A stretch of 64,000 nucleotides of DNA from Christiangramia salexigens. Lineage in GTDB: Bacteria > Bacteroidota > Bacteroidia > Flavobacteriales > Flavobacteriaceae. The position numbers and the translations under genes are program-made. Of this stretch, positions 44,845 to 53,705 are shown piece by piece (the first letter of the stretch is position 1; the number at the start of each line of letters is the position of its first letter). Where the stretch lies: the NCBI RefSeq assembly GCF_001889005.1, contig NZ_CP018153.1:2896001-2960000 (forward strand). The letters run 5' to 3'. The notes beneath the pieces were generated by a model. It saw nothing but the letters and a program-made list of their open reading frames with translations, was not told where the DNA came from and made no database searches.

Positions 44845-44979
44845 CTACTGTAATTCTTTTTTATCCTGGTTGGCCAGAGTAGTAGGTTTGATCTTAAACT
44901 TTCTACGTTTAGGTCTTAATTTACCACTTGTGCCTATAGCGATTTTACCGCGTTTGGTTTTTTTATCACCTTTTCCCAT
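44845..44979 (-). CDS. 30S ribosomal protein THX
   Basis: A 44-aa very basic protein beginning MGKGDKKTKRGKIAIGTSGK and continuing LRPKRRKFKIKP. This is the Bacteroidota form of THX, a small peptide bound in the head of the 30S subunit. It lies 3 nt downstream of the 47-aa gene on the same strand and is too short for most gene finders. Confidence 0.92.
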   Translation of the reverse strand: MGKGDKKTKRGKIAIGTSGKLRPKRRKFKIKPTTLANQDKKELQ

Positions 44980-44982
44980 GAA

Positions 44983-45126
44983 TTACTGTTTATTTTGTTG
45001 GTCTTTGATGGTTTTTTCATCAATATCCACTTCATTCGTCTTTTCATTTCTATTACCGGTAGGATTCGTTGGATTTTTTTGATCCTTACTTCTTTCCCGG
45101 TGATTATCTTTAATAGGTCCTCCCAT
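44983..45126 (-). CDS. Small hydrophilic protein upstream of THX
   Basis: A 47-aa protein starting MGGPIKDNHRERSKDQKNPT and ending DEKTIKDQQNKQ. It is rich in Asn, Lys, Asp, Glu and Gln, lacks hydrophobic runs and is likely disordered. No family recognised. The intact frame and the 3-nt spacing to THX support a real gene, though its short length leaves doubt. Confidence 0.6.
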   Translation of the reverse strand: MGGPIKDNHRERSKDQKNPTNPTGNRNEKTNEVDIDEKTIKDQQNKQ

Positions 45127-45197
45127 AATAATTATTTTTAAGATTCAATCTAAGATAGGCAGAACTAAGCTAAAAAGCTGCTAAAGGCCTGTTACAA

Positions 45198-45968
45198 TTA
45201 GGTTAAAGCTTTAACATTTGCAACGAATTTATCTGTCTTTTCCAAGCCATGTTCGTTAATATGCTTAATAAAGGCACTTCCAATTATTGCTCCTTTGGCA
45301 TATTGTGTAGCCTGATTAAAAGTGTCTTTATCTTTGATCCCAAAACCAACGATCTGTGGATTATTGAGGTTAAGCTCGTGAATTCTTTTGAAGTAGTCTC
45401 TGGTTTCATCGCTAAATCCTGATGTAGATCCTGTAACACTCGCGCTGCTTACCATATATATGAAACCATCTGAAACCGAGTCTATAAATTTTATCCTTTC
45501 ATCTGAAGTTTGTGGGGTAATGAGAAAGACGTTGATAAGGCCATATTTCTCAAATAATGACTGATATTTTTCGTGATATACATCTACGGGAAGATCGGGA
45601 ATGATCAGTCCGTCAATACCGGCATTTTGGCACTTTTGGCAAAACTTTTCAACACCGTACTGAAGTATTGGATTAAAATAACCCATAATGATCAATGGAA
45701 TTTCTACCTCATTGCGGATTCCTTCAAGTTGTGCGAATAATTTTTGGGTTGTCATTCCATTTTTTAAAGCTTTAGTAGAGCTTTCCTGGATAGTTGGTCC
45801 ATCTGCTAAAGGATCGCTGAATGGGAGGCCAATTTCAATAAAATCAACGCCATTAGTTTCCAGATCTTTAATGATTCTGGTTGTATCATTTATTTCCGGG
45901 TAACCCGCAGTGAAATATATTGAAAGCAATTTTTTATCTGCCTGTAACTTCTTCTTGATTCGGTTCAT
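45198..45968 (-). CDS. trpA: Tryptophan synthase alpha chain
   Basis: A 256-aa TIM-barrel subunit. Seen: AGYPEINDTTRII, catalytic Glu in FIEIGLPFSDPLADGPTIQE near residue 45, PLIIMGYFNPILQYG, catalytic Asp in DGLIIPDLPVDVY, and SSASVTGSTSGF. It cleaves indole-3-glycerol phosphate to indole, which passes to TrpB. Last gene of the trp operon, 66 nt after trpB. Confidence 0.96.
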   Translation of the reverse strand: MNRIKKKLQADKKLLSIYFTAGYPEINDTTRIIKDLETNGVDFIEIGLPFSDPLADGPTIQESSTKALKNGMTTQKLFAQLEGIRNEVEIPLIIMGYFNPILQYGVEKFCQKCQNAGIDGLIIPDLPVDVYHEKYQSLFEKYGLINVFLITPQTSDERIKFIDSVSDGFIYMVSSASVTGSTSGFSDETRDYFKRIHELNLNNPQIVGFGIKDKDTFNQATQYAKGAIIGSAFIKHINEHGLEKTDKFVANVKALT

Positions 45969-46034
45969 TATAATGAATCTTTAAAATGCCTGCTGATGCT
46001 ATTGATTTCAAAAGAATTTAATCAGCAGATTATA

Positions 46035-47216
46035 TTACAAATTAAAATAGTCGATATAGGTATTAAGGTCTTTATCTCCGCGTCCTGAAAGGTTGATAAC
46101 TACAATATCATCTTCCTTGAATTTGCGGTCTTCAAAGATCGCTAAAGCGTGTGAGGTTTCTATTGCCGGAATGATTCCCTCTAACTTAGCAAGTTCCAGT
46201 CCTGCTTTCATAGCGGCCTCATCTGTGATACTGATGAATTCGCCTCGTCCACTTGTAAAGAGGTTTGCGTGCATTGGCCCTACACCCGGATAATCAAGAC
46301 CTGCAGAGATCGAATAAGGTTCTGTGATCTGGCCGTCACCGGTTTGCATCAATAAAGTTTTACTTCCGTGAATAATACCTGCATTTCCAAGTGCTGAGGT
46401 TGCTGCACTTTCTCCCGAATCAATTCCCTTTCCTGCAGCCTCTACAGCAATAATCCCAACTTTCGGGTTATCCAAATAGTGATAATAAGCTCCCGCAGCA
46501 TTGCTTCCGCCGCCCACGCAGGCTACGACATAATCTGGATCTTCTTTGCCTTCTTTTTCCTTTAACTGATATTTGATCTCTTCTGAGATTACACTTTGAA
46601 ATCTGGCAACCATATCGGGGTAAGGATGTGGCCCCACTACAGATCCAATAATATAATGCGTATCTACCGGATTATTGATCCAATCCCTTATAGCTTCATT
46701 GGTAGCGTCCTTTAGTGTTTTACTTCCCGATTTTGCGGGAACCACCTTTGCACCAAGCATTTTCATTCTCGCAACATTTGGAGCCTGTCTTTCTATATCT
46801 ATTTCTCCCATATATACGATACACTCCATGCCCATTAGTGCGCAAACCGTAGCGGTTGCAACACCATGCTGGCCGGCACCCGTTTCGGCAATGATCCTTT
46901 TCTTGCCCAACTTTTGAGCCATCAGGATCTGGCCAATGGTATTATTCACTTTATGTGCGCCTGTATGACAAAGATCTTCTCTTTTTAAGTAAACCTTAGT
47001 GCCGTATTTTTCACTAAATCGTTTAGCATAATATAAAGGAGTTGGCCTGCCAACATATTCTCTTAGCAGATCCTTGAACTCTTTTTGAAAAGACTCTTCC
47101 TGCATTATTTTTAAATAGCGGGAACGTAATTCTTCTACATTAGGATATAGCATTTCTGGGATGTAAGCACCTCCAAATTCACCATAATACCCTTTTTCAT
47201 CAACCTGATAGCTCAT
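46035..47216 (-). CDS. trpB: Tryptophan synthase beta chain
   Basis: A 393-aa PLP enzyme. Seen: [22 protein letters not shown] lysine in [35 protein letters not shown], and [16 protein letters not shown]. It condenses indole with serine. The stop of trpF precedes it by 1 nt, fitting tight coupling. Confidence 0.97.
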   Translation of the reverse strand: MSYQVDEKGYYGEFGGAYIPEMLYPNVEELRSRYLKIMQEESFQKEFKDLLREYVGRPTPLYYAKRFSEKYGTKVYLKREDLCHTGAHKVNNTIGQILMAQKLGKKRIIAETGAGQHGVATATVCALMGMECIVYMGEIDIERQAPNVARMKMLGAKVVPAKSGSKTLKDATNEAIRDWINNPVDTHYIIGSVVGPHPYPDMVARFQSVISEEIKYQLKEKEGKEDPDYVVACVGGGSNAAGAYYHYLDNPKVGIIAVEAAGKGIDSGESAATSALGNAGIIHGSKTLLMQTGDGQITEPYSISAGLDYPGVGPMHANLFTSGRGEFISITDEAAMKAGLELAKLEGIIPAIETSHALAIFEDRKFKEDDIVVINLSGRGDKDLNTYIDYFNL

Positions 47217-47217
47217 C

Positions 47218-47931
47218 TTAGGAATTTATCTGTGTTTTGAATTCTTTCAATTCTTTAATTTTCTTAAGTCCTGGTTTTAATTCGAACTTACTATTTACAT
47301 CAACTGCATAAAGCAGTCCCGGTTTGCCTATTTTTAAAAAGTGACTTTTAAGATTAGAAATGGCTCTTCCATGCTCCGGGCCAATTCCTCCGCTCAGGAA
47401 AAAAGGTGTGTTGGATGGATAATTTTTTAAAATATCCCAGTCAAATTCTTCGCCATTGCCTCCTCTTAGGACCCCTTTAGTGTCAAACAAAAAATAATCA
47501 ACTATGCCTTCATATGCCTTGATCTCCTGGAAATTGAAATCATCACCTACAGAAAAAACCTTTATAAGCTCAGGGGTATTTCCTAATTTTTGTAGGTCGG
47601 TTTTGAGATCCTTGCAGAATTCTGCCGTTTCATCCCCGTGAAGCTGAATAGCATTAAGAGAATAATTTTCAATTTTTTCCAGAATATTTTCTGCTGTTTC
47701 GTTTACAAAAACACCTGCTTTCTTGATTTTTGAAGAGATCTCAGGAAGATCATCTTTAAAATATCTCGGGGATTTTTCATAAAAAATGAATCCCATATAA
47801 TCGGGTTCGATCTCGGAGATCTGAATCATGTTACCGGGCTGTTGCATCCCGCAAACTTTAAGACTTAGACCAGAGCTTTTTCCTGAAGCAGGAGTGATCA
47901 TAGATTTTTCTTGCATGCTTTTCTGATTCAT
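47218..47931 (-). CDS. trpF: Phosphoribosylanthranilate isomerase
   Basis: A 237-aa TIM barrel. Catalytic Cys in [12 protein letters not shown] near residue 26, [13 protein letters not shown], and [12 protein letters not shown] near residue 178; [14 protein letters not shown] closes it. It isomerises PRA to CdRP. The N terminus is about 20 residues longer than usual; an internal ATG (residue 11) is an alternative. Its ATG directly follows the trpC stop. Confidence 0.93.
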   Translation of the reverse strand: MNQKSMQEKSMITPASGKSSGLSLKVCGMQQPGNMIQISEIEPDYMGFIFYEKSPRYFKDDLPEISSKIKKAGVFVNETAENILEKIENYSLNAIQLHGDETAEFCKDLKTDLQKLGNTPELIKVFSVGDDFNFQEIKAYEGIVDYFLFDTKGVLRGGNGEEFDWDILKNYPSNTPFFLSGGIGPEHGRAISNLKSHFLKIGKPGLLYAVDVNSKFELKPGLKKIKELKEFKTQINS

Positions 47932-48723
47932 TTATTTGTGCGATTTTAATTCGGAAATAAATTTTATGGCGGCGCTTGCGGGATCATTGGTCTTCATGAA
48001 ATTCTCACCAATTAGGAATCCTTTATATCCATACTCTCTGAGATCTGTTATGGCTTTAATATTGCTGATCCCACTTTCAGAAACTTTGATAAATTCTGAG
48101 GGAATTAGTGGCGAAAGATTCTTACTGTTCTGAATATCTACCTCAAAGGTTTTAAGATTACGGTTGTTAACGCCAATCATATCTGCTTTTACTCTTAAAG
48201 ACTTTTCTAATTCTTCTCTATTGTGAACTTCTAAGAGGACATCCAAGCCAAGATCTTTGGCAAATTTGGCAAAATATTCCAGTTGTTTCTTGGTGAGTAC
48301 GGCCGCAATAAGAAGTATCGCATCTGCCCCATAAGCTTTGGCTTCAAGGATCTGATATTCATCTATCATAAAATCCTTCCTTAAAATTGGAGTCTTAACA
48401 GAGGCCCTTGCATAAAGCAGGTCATCCAGCGAGCCTCCAAAGTATTTTCCATCGGTTAATACAGAAATTCCTGAGGCCTCGGCTTTGGCGTATCCGGTAA
48501 CTACATCCTGCACATTCTGGTCCTGATTAATTACAGATTTGGAAGGACTTCTTCTCTTATGTTCTGCTATGATTCCAGTTTCTGAATGCTTTATATTTTC
48601 AGCCAGTGAAATTATGCTTCTATTAAATAATGCTGATTTTTCCAATTGAGATTGAGGAACTATAGATTTCTTTAGTTCTACCTCCTTGAATTTATCAGCT
48701 ATGATCTTATCCAGTATATTCAT
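47932..48723 (-). CDS. trpC: Indole-3-glycerol phosphate synthase
   Basis: A 263-aa TIM barrel. Seen: IIAEHKRRSPSKS with catalytic Glu and Lys, ISVLTDGKYFGGSLDDL, ILRKDFMIDEYQI, VNNRNLKTFEVDI and KVSESGISNIKAI. It closes the pyrrole ring of the indole. It is separate from trpF here, not fused as in E. coli. Confidence 0.96.
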   Translation of the reverse strand: MNILDKIIADKFKEVELKKSIVPQSQLEKSALFNRSIISLAENIKHSETGIIAEHKRRSPSKSVINQDQNVQDVVTGYAKAEASGISVLTDGKYFGGSLDDLLYARASVKTPILRKDFMIDEYQILEAKAYGADAILLIAAVLTKKQLEYFAKFAKDLGLDVLLEVHNREELEKSLRVKADMIGVNNRNLKTFEVDIQNSKNLSPLIPSEFIKVSESGISNIKAITDLREYGYKGFLIGENFMKTNDPASAAIKFISELKSHK

Positions 48724-48729
48724 TTTATA

Positions 48730-49731
48730 CTAATTTGTTGCTTGGCTTAAATCGCGTAATTTTTTAAAACTTTCATAGGCTTTTCCTGACTGAAGGGACT
48801 CCTTTGCCTTTTCAAATCCTTCAATAGGACTAAGATCCAATGAGGTGGCGATCGCCATTCCTGCGTTGGCACAGACCACATTGCGTTGAGCCTCCGTTCC
48901 ATCTCCTTTTAAAATACCGGTAAGGATCTCTGCCGAACTTTCAATCGAGCCACCTCCTGCGATTTCTGCTGACTTCAATTGAGGAATTCCAAAATCTTCG
49001 GCCTTCAAAACTCTTTCAGAATTATTGCTAATGCTCTTTGTTTCACCGGTTAATGAGATTTCATCATATCCATCTAAAGCATGTAATATGGTATAGTTTT
49101 TATCGGTATTTTGATAAAGATAAGCATACATTCGGGCTAATTCAAGGCTGAACACACCAACCAGCTGATTTTTAGGGAAAGCCGGATTAACCATTGGCCC
49201 CAACATATTAAAGAATGTTTTTACTGCCAGACTCGTTCTTACTGGAGCTACATTTTTCATCGCCGGATGGAATAGGGGAGCATGTAAAATACAAATATTG
49301 GCTTCTTCGATACATTTTTTTAAAAAGCCTTCGTCATTGCTAAACTTAATTCCAAGATGCTCCATTACATTAGAACTACCGCTAATAGAAGATACTCCAT
49401 AATTTCCATGCTTTGCCACTTTTACACCGGCACCAGCAGTAACAAAAGAGGAAGTCGTAGAAATATTAAAGGTATCCTTACCATCACCTCCGGTTCCACA
49501 TAGGTCAACCGCATTATAATCTTTAAGGTCTACTTTGATACATAGTTCCAACAGAGCATCTCTGAAGCCTTCAAGCTCCTGTATCGTAATGCTTCTCATC
49601 ATGTAGACCGTTAAAAAAGCTGCGATCTGTGTATCATTATACTTCCCTTCAGAAATATTGAATATGACCTGTTTGGCCTCTTCTGTACTTATGGTTTCAT
49701 GACTAATAAGCCTATTGAGTAATTCTTTCAT
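48730..49731 (-). CDS. trpD: Anthranilate phosphoribosyltransferase
   Basis: A 333-aa enzyme. Seen: DLCGTGGDGKDTFNISTTSS, KHGNYGVSSISGSSNVMEHL, HPAMKNVAPVRTSLAVKTFF, and DGYDEISLTGETK. It adds the PRPP ribose to anthranilate. Separate from trpG, 20 nt upstream. Confidence 0.96.
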   Translation of the reverse strand: MKELLNRLISHETISTEEAKQVIFNISEGKYNDTQIAAFLTVYMMRSITIQELEGFRDALLELCIKVDLKDYNAVDLCGTGGDGKDTFNISTTSSFVTAGAGVKVAKHGNYGVSSISGSSNVMEHLGIKFSNDEGFLKKCIEEANICILHAPLFHPAMKNVAPVRTSLAVKTFFNMLGPMVNPAFPKNQLVGVFSLELARMYAYLYQNTDKNYTILHALDGYDEISLTGETKSISNNSERVLKAEDFGIPQLKSAEIAGGGSIESSAEILTGILKGDGTEAQRNVVCANAGMAIATSLDLSPIEGFEKAKESLQSGKAYESFKKLRDLSQATN

Positions 49732-49751
49732 CTTAAGTGCTCCTTCCTGTT

Positions 49752-50378
49752 TTAAATTTCAACTTTCGAATTTTCATTGGATGGGTCATTCGTCACTTCT
49801 TCAGAATATTCTACCCAATTTCTGATCATTTGTTTACCATCTGGCGTTAAAACCGACTCCGGATGAAATTGAACTCCGCGCACATCATAGGTATTATGCC
49901 TTACAGACATGACCTCTCCCTTTTCATCATAACTGGTTGCCTGTAAGCATTCTGGTAATCTTTTATTTACTACCCAGGAATGATAGCGACCTACCGGAAA
50001 TTCATTATCAAGACCTTTAAAAAGGTATTCATCGTCTACAAATAATTTGATGTTCGTGGCTACACCGTGGTAAACCTCATCCAGATTGTCCAGGGTTCCA
50101 CCGAAAACTTCGCCAATAGCCTGCATTCCAAGACAAACACCTAGAATTCTTTTTGAATCGGCATATTTTTGAATAATAGGTTTTAATAGTCCCGCTTCAT
50201 CCGGTATACCCGGCCCTGGGGATAATAAAATGCAATCATAAGCATCAACCTCCTCAAGGCTTAACTGGTCGTTTCTTTTAACCACAACTTCACAATCAAG
50301 TTCCTCGAGATAGTGAACAAGGTTGTAAACAAAGGAATCATAATTATCTATTACCAGTATTTTTTTCATTTCTCTCAT
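49752..50378 (-). CDS. trpG: Anthranilate synthase component II
   Basis: A 208-aa class I glutamine amidotransferase. Seen: DNYDSFVYNLVHYLEELDCE, SPGPGIPDEAG, the nucleophile Cys in ILGVCLGMQAIGEVFGG, and the His-Glu pair in RGVQFHPESVLT. It supplies ammonia to TrpE. The family also covers PabA; sharing with PABA synthesis is possible. An internal ATG at 50369 is an alternative start. Confidence 0.95.
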   Translation of the reverse strand: MREMKKILVIDNYDSFVYNLVHYLEELDCEVVVKRNDQLSLEEVDAYDCILLSPGPGIPDEAGLLKPIIQKYADSKRILGVCLGMQAIGEVFGGTLDNLDEVYHGVATNIKLFVDDEYLFKGLDNEFPVGRYHSWVVNKRLPECLQATSYDEKGEVMSVRHNTYDVRGVQFHPESVLTPDGKQMIRNWVEYSEEVTNDPSNENSKVEI

Positions 50379-50384
50379 TATGAT

Positions 50385-51779
50385 TTAGATTTCTTCCGCA
50401 ATTTCAAGGGCCTTAGTCAAAGCTCCGAGTTTATTGTAGACTTCCTGTAATTCGTTTTCTGGTTTTGACTCTGAAACTATTCCTGCACCGGCCTGATAAT
50501 GAAGTTCATGATTTTTACTTACAAAAGACCGAATGATTATCGCGTGGTTAAAGTTGCCTTCAAAATCCATAAATCCTATGGCGCCTCCATATGCACTTCT
50601 GTTAACATTCTCAAATTTTTCAATAAGTCGAAGAGCCATGGGTTTTGGAGCGCCGCTTAAGGTTCCTGCTGGGAAAGTGTCGGCCACAATTTGAGGAGTA
50701 GAAATATTTGCATCCTTTTTACCTGTGACCTTGCTCACTAAATGGATCACATGACTAAAGAACTGAATCTCCCGATAGTTCTCAACTTTTACATCGCTAC
50801 CGTGTCTGCTAAGATCATTTCTGGCCAGATCTACCAGCATAACGTGCTCGGCATTCTCTTTTTCATCTGCAGCAAGTTCTTTAGCGATCTCCGCATCCTT
50901 TTCATCGTTGCCGGTTCTTTTGAAGGTTCCGGCAATCGGGTGTATCTCTGCCCGGCCTTTATTCACAACCAATTGAGCTTCGGGAGAACTTCCAAAGATC
51001 TTGAAATTGCCATAATCAAAATAAAACAGGTAAGGGGATGGGTTTACATTGCGAAGGGCCCTGTATACATTAAATTCATCACCTTTGAATTTCTGAGAAA
51101 ATCTTCTTGAGAGCACGAGTTGAAAAACGTCACCCCTGTGACAGTGTTCCTTTGCCGCATCTACTACCGCTCTATAATCTTCATCGCTGAGATTTGACTC
51201 AGGAGCTTTATCTCTGGAAAAATTATATGTCGCGAAATTCTTGACTTTCAATAATTGTTCGATCTCCTCGATCCTGCTTTCTGAATTATAGCTATGGTCA
51301 AATATATATGCCTCATTCTTAAAGTGATTTATGGCGATTATATTCTGATAGACCGCGTAATAAATATCCGGGATCTGGAGATCTTTTTCTTTTCGTTTAA
51401 TGTCTACATTCTCGAAATATCTTACGGAGTCGTAAGCTATATAACCGAAAAGTCCATTATTGATGAATTTAAATTCGGCAGAATTTGCTTTAAACTTATT
51501 TGAAAAGTCTTGAATCGCTTTTGGGATGGAGATAGATGTATCTATATCTGTATTGGAGATGCTGCCGTCTGGAAAATGTTCTGTAATAACTTCATTTTGA
51601 ACTTTAAATGAAGCTATTGGATTACAGCATATATAGGAAAAGCTGTTATCGCTGGCGTGATAGTCGCTACTCTCCAATAATAAACTATTGGGGTATTTAT
51701 CTCTGAGCTTTAGGTAAATGCTTACAGGTGTTATAGTATCTGCAAGAATCTTCTTGTATTTGGTATTTAATTTGAACAT
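50385..51779 (-). CDS. trpE: Anthranilate synthase component I
   Basis: A 464-aa chorismate-binding enzyme. Seen: NSLLLESSDYHASDNSFSYI (the Trp feedback-site region, with LLESS), SPEAQLVVNKGRAEIHPIAG, DLARNDLSRHG, FPAGTLSGAPKPMALRLIE and AGAGIVSESKPENEL. It makes anthranilate from chorismate with TrpG. The frame is open to 51824, but that stretch is the attenuator hairpin; the ATG at 51779 is the likely start. First structural gene after the leader, 22 nt past the terminator. Confidence 0.96.
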   Translation of the reverse strand: MFKLNTKYKKILADTITPVSIYLKLRDKYPNSLLLESSDYHASDNSFSYICCNPIASFKVQNEVITEHFPDGSISNTDIDTSISIPKAIQDFSNKFKANSAEFKFINNGLFGYIAYDSVRYFENVDIKRKEKDLQIPDIYYAVYQNIIAINHFKNEAYIFDHSYNSESRIEEIEQLLKVKNFATYNFSRDKAPESNLSDEDYRAVVDAAKEHCHRGDVFQLVLSRRFSQKFKGDEFNVYRALRNVNPSPYLFYFDYGNFKIFGSSPEAQLVVNKGRAEIHPIAGTFKRTGNDEKDAEIAKELAADEKENAEHVMLVDLARNDLSRHGSDVKVENYREIQFFSHVIHLVSKVTGKKDANISTPQIVADTFPAGTLSGAPKPMALRLIEKFENVNRSAYGGAIGFMDFEGNFNHAIIIRSFVSKNHELHYQAGAGIVSESKPENELQEVYNKLGALTKALEIAEEI

Positions 51780-51800
51780 TAAATCTTTAAATTTTGAAAT

Positions 51801-51865
51801 AAAAAAAGGCTTGTCGTGAGACAAGCCTTATAGTTTATATAATTGAATGGCAGGTTAGCTCACGA
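51801..51865 (-). promoter_or_regulatory. trp operon attenuator: terminator and antiterminator segments
   Basis: The minus strand holds AAGGCTTGTC-TCAC-GACAAGCCTT (51829-51806), then a run of T. This intrinsic terminator lies 22 nt before trpE. TCGTGAG at 51865-51859, covering the leader stop codon, is complementary to CTCACGA at 51820-51814, which spans the terminator loop and part of both arms. CCT (51854-51852) can add pairs with AGG (51828-51826). The two structures exclude each other. Stalling at the Trp codons would leave TCGTGAG free; a ribosome at the stop codon would cover it. Confidence 0.85.
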
Positions 51866-51916
51866 ATTTCGACGTAAGTTATTCCACCACCAGTTATTTA
51901 ATTTCATTGAAAACAT
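51860..51916 (-). CDS. trpL: trp operon leader peptide
   Basis: An 18-codon frame MFSMKLNNWWWNNLRRNS with three consecutive Trp codons (51892-51884). Three TGG in a row in a short frame just before a terminator and trpE is the classic mark of Trp attenuation. There are two possible ATG starts (51916 and 51907), in frame. The last Trp codon is 18 nt upstream of the antiterminator strand. Confidence 0.88.
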   Translation of the reverse strand: MFSMKLNNWWWNNLRRNS

Positions 51917-51921
51917 GGTCT

Positions 51922-51952
51922 CAAAGATAGAAACGAAATTATTCTAAACAAA
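51922..51952 (-). promoter_or_regulatory. Promoter of the trp operon
   Basis: The minus strand shows TTTG (51952-51949), 19 nt, then TATCTTTG (51929-51922), an ideal Bacteroidota -33/-7 pair. Only 5 nt separate the -7 box from the first leader ATG, so the transcript should begin at or next to it. Confidence 0.75.
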
Positions 51953-51960
51953 GGTTTTTA

Positions 51961-51995
51961 AAAGAAAAATCCTGAAGTAAATTCACTTCAGGATT
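51961..51995 (-). terminator. Terminator of the marR-nitroreductase-yceI operon
   Basis: Stem AATCCTGAAGT / ACTTCAGGATT with a 6-nt loop and TTTTTCTTT on the minus strand, just upstream of the trp promoter. Confidence 0.85.
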
Positions 51996-52000
51996 AATCC

Positions 52001-52570
52001 TTAAAACTTAAGATTAACGTCAAGTTCAAAGTTGTCATAAATGGTTTTGTCTCCCAGATTGTCAAAGAAACTTCCTGAACCATATCTAACATCATATTTA
52101 GATCTGTCAATTGTCAAGTGAGTTGAAGCTGAATCTCCAACCATCTTAAGATCGAAAGTTATTGGATGAGTTTTCTCTTTAATAGTAAGGTCGGCAACTA
52201 TACCGTAAGAGCCGGTTCCTTTCTTAGCAGCACTGGTTATTACCAATTTTGCATTCGGATATTTTTCAACCCCGAAAAAATCTTCAGATTTCAAGTGTCC
52301 TTCAAGTTTACCTTTGCTCTCGCCTGTTAAGTCTGTTACGGTTATTGTACTCATATCCATTACAAATTCACCACCGACGATCTTTTCATCCTCCATCATA
52401 AGGTGACCGCTTTTCAGCTTAATTGTTCCATTATGTGAACCGGTAACTTTTTCCCCTGTCCAGGTAATAGTACTTGCATCAACATTCACTTCTTGTTTGG
52501 TGTTTGTAAAAGCGACAGTAATTAAAAGCACTAATACCGCGATTCCTCCTTTAAATAATTGATTTTTCAT
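52001..52570 (-). CDS. YceI family protein
   Basis: A 189-aa protein with a signal peptide or anchor (about 1-22) and the YceI lipocalin-like barrel. Seen: STITWTGEKVTGSHNGTIKL, GGEFVMDMSTITVTDL, LKSEDFFGVEKYPNAKLVIT and KEKTHPITFDLKM. YceI proteins bind isoprenoid-type lipids and are often induced by stress. Last gene after marR and nitroreductase. Confidence 0.93.
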   Translation of the reverse strand: MKNQLFKGGIAVLVLLITVAFTNTKQEVNVDASTITWTGEKVTGSHNGTIKLKSGHLMMEDEKIVGGEFVMDMSTITVTDLTGESKGKLEGHLKSEDFFGVEKYPNAKLVITSAAKKGTGSYGIVADLTIKEKTHPITFDLKMVGDSASTHLTIDRSKYDVRYGSGSFFDNLGDKTIYDNFELDVNLKF

Positions 52571-52589
52571 TTTCTTTAATTTTTAAAAT

Positions 52590-53240
52590 TTATAATATGT
52601 GAAATAATTCCTGTTTAGATTTTCTAACCTTTTCCAGATGTTGCATGGGATCTTTATCACTTCTGTACCCTACAGTTGCTACTACTGAAGCACTCAGATT
52701 TTTTTCCTCTAAATTTAGAATTTCATCAAACTGTGCGCTGTTAAAGCCTTCCATAGGGCAGGTGTCAATTTTGAATTCTGCAGCTGCAGCCAGTAAATTA
52801 CCAAGAGCTATATAGGTCTGTTTTGAAGCCCAGATTTGTTGCTCTTCTTCTGTGAAATTCAGAACGGTATTTTTAAGCATATCTTCCATGCCTTTGAGGT
52901 CTTCTCTGGAAAGATTTCGAGTTTCTGCAATATTGTTCAGATAATCGTCAATATGGGAGGCATCTATCTTTTTAAAATTTGCAAAAACAAAAATATGAGA
53001 TGCATCTGTAAGCTGTGGCTGATTCCATGCCGCAGCCTTTAGCTTTTCTTTTATTTCAGGATTTTCAATCACGATTACTTCATAAGGCTGAAGGCCATAT
53101 GAAGATGCAGAAAGTCTTACGCTTTCAATCAATTTCTCTAATTCTGTTTCTTTCAAATTTTTAGTGGCGTCAAATTTTTTAGTTGCATAACGCCAGTTTA
53201 AATTCTCGATATAATTTTCTTCTCTAACTTCTAAGTTCAT
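52590..53240 (-). CDS. NAD(P)H-dependent nitroreductase family protein
   Basis: A 216-aa FMN enzyme. Seen: NWRYATKKFDATKNL, LSASSYGLQPYEVIVIENPE, and ALGNLLAAAAEFKIDTCPME, then GYRSDKDPMQHLEKVRKS. This is the NfsB/oxygen-insensitive nitroreductase pattern. It reduces quinones or nitro-compounds. It overlaps marR by 17 nt, so both are under the same operator. Confidence 0.93.
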   Translation of the reverse strand: MNLEVREENYIENLNWRYATKKFDATKNLKETELEKLIESVRLSASSYGLQPYEVIVIENPEIKEKLKAAAWNQPQLTDASHIFVFANFKKIDASHIDDYLNNIAETRNLSREDLKGMEDMLKNTVLNFTEEEQQIWASKQTYIALGNLLAAAAEFKIDTCPMEGFNSAQFDEILNLEEKNLSASVVATVGYRSDKDPMQHLEKVRKSKQELFHIL

Positions 53241-53676
53241 TTAAATTGTAATTTAAGGATTCTAAATCTTTAGGATTTATTTTTTCTGAAAACCGGCTTT
53301 CTACCGCATCGATAACAGGATCGATCTCGGATAATAATAAAAGACCTTTTTCAGTAATTTTAATCTCCACCTTTCTTCGGTTGGAGGGACATATAATTCT
53401 TTCGCTAAGCCCTTTGTCAATCAACTTGTCCACCAATCTGGTAGTATTACTCATTTTGCTAACCATTCTTTCCTGAATTGTGCTCAGATTCGCTGGCTTA
53501 CCTTTTTGCCCTCTTAAAATCCGAAGAACATTAAATTGCTGCATGCTAATTCCATATGGTTTTAGAGCATCAGAAAGTTTCTCGCTGATATGATTAGCGG
53601 TTACAATAATGTTCAAAACCAATTTGCGGGATTCAGGCAATTTGTTGGTGGTTTTTAAAAGCTCTTCAATTTTCAT
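53224..53676 (-). CDS. MarR family transcriptional regulator
   Basis: A 150-aa winged-helix regulator. Seen: GISMQQFNVLRILRGQKGKP, LSTIQERMVSKMSNTTRLVD, KLIDKGLSERIICPSNRRKV (wing) and EIKITEKGLLLLSEIDPV. It likely represses its own operon with the nitroreductase and YceI genes through the palindrome at 53690-53705, which overlaps its -7 box. The inducer is unknown; quinone or oxidant is a guess. Confidence 0.93.
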   Translation of the reverse strand: MKIEELLKTTNKLPESRKLVLNIIVTANHISEKLSDALKPYGISMQQFNVLRILRGQKGKPANLSTIQERMVSKMSNTTRLVDKLIDKGLSERIICPSNRRKVEIKITEKGLLLLSEIDPVIDAVESRFSEKINPKDLESLNYNLNELRS

Positions 53677-53689
53677 TTGTCGTTACAAC

Positions 53690-53705
53690 ATTTGTATGTA
53701 CAAAT
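53690..53705. promoter_or_regulatory. Predicted MarR operator
   Basis: A perfect palindrome ATTTGTA-TG-TACAAAT, 14 bp before the marR start. It overlaps five bases of the -7 box at 53701-53708. Confidence 0.7.

Noticed and set aside
51780..51824. N-terminal extension of trpE (starting MSHDKPFF)
   Set aside because: These codons are the attenuator terminator hairpin and T run; the ATG at 51779 fits family alignments better.
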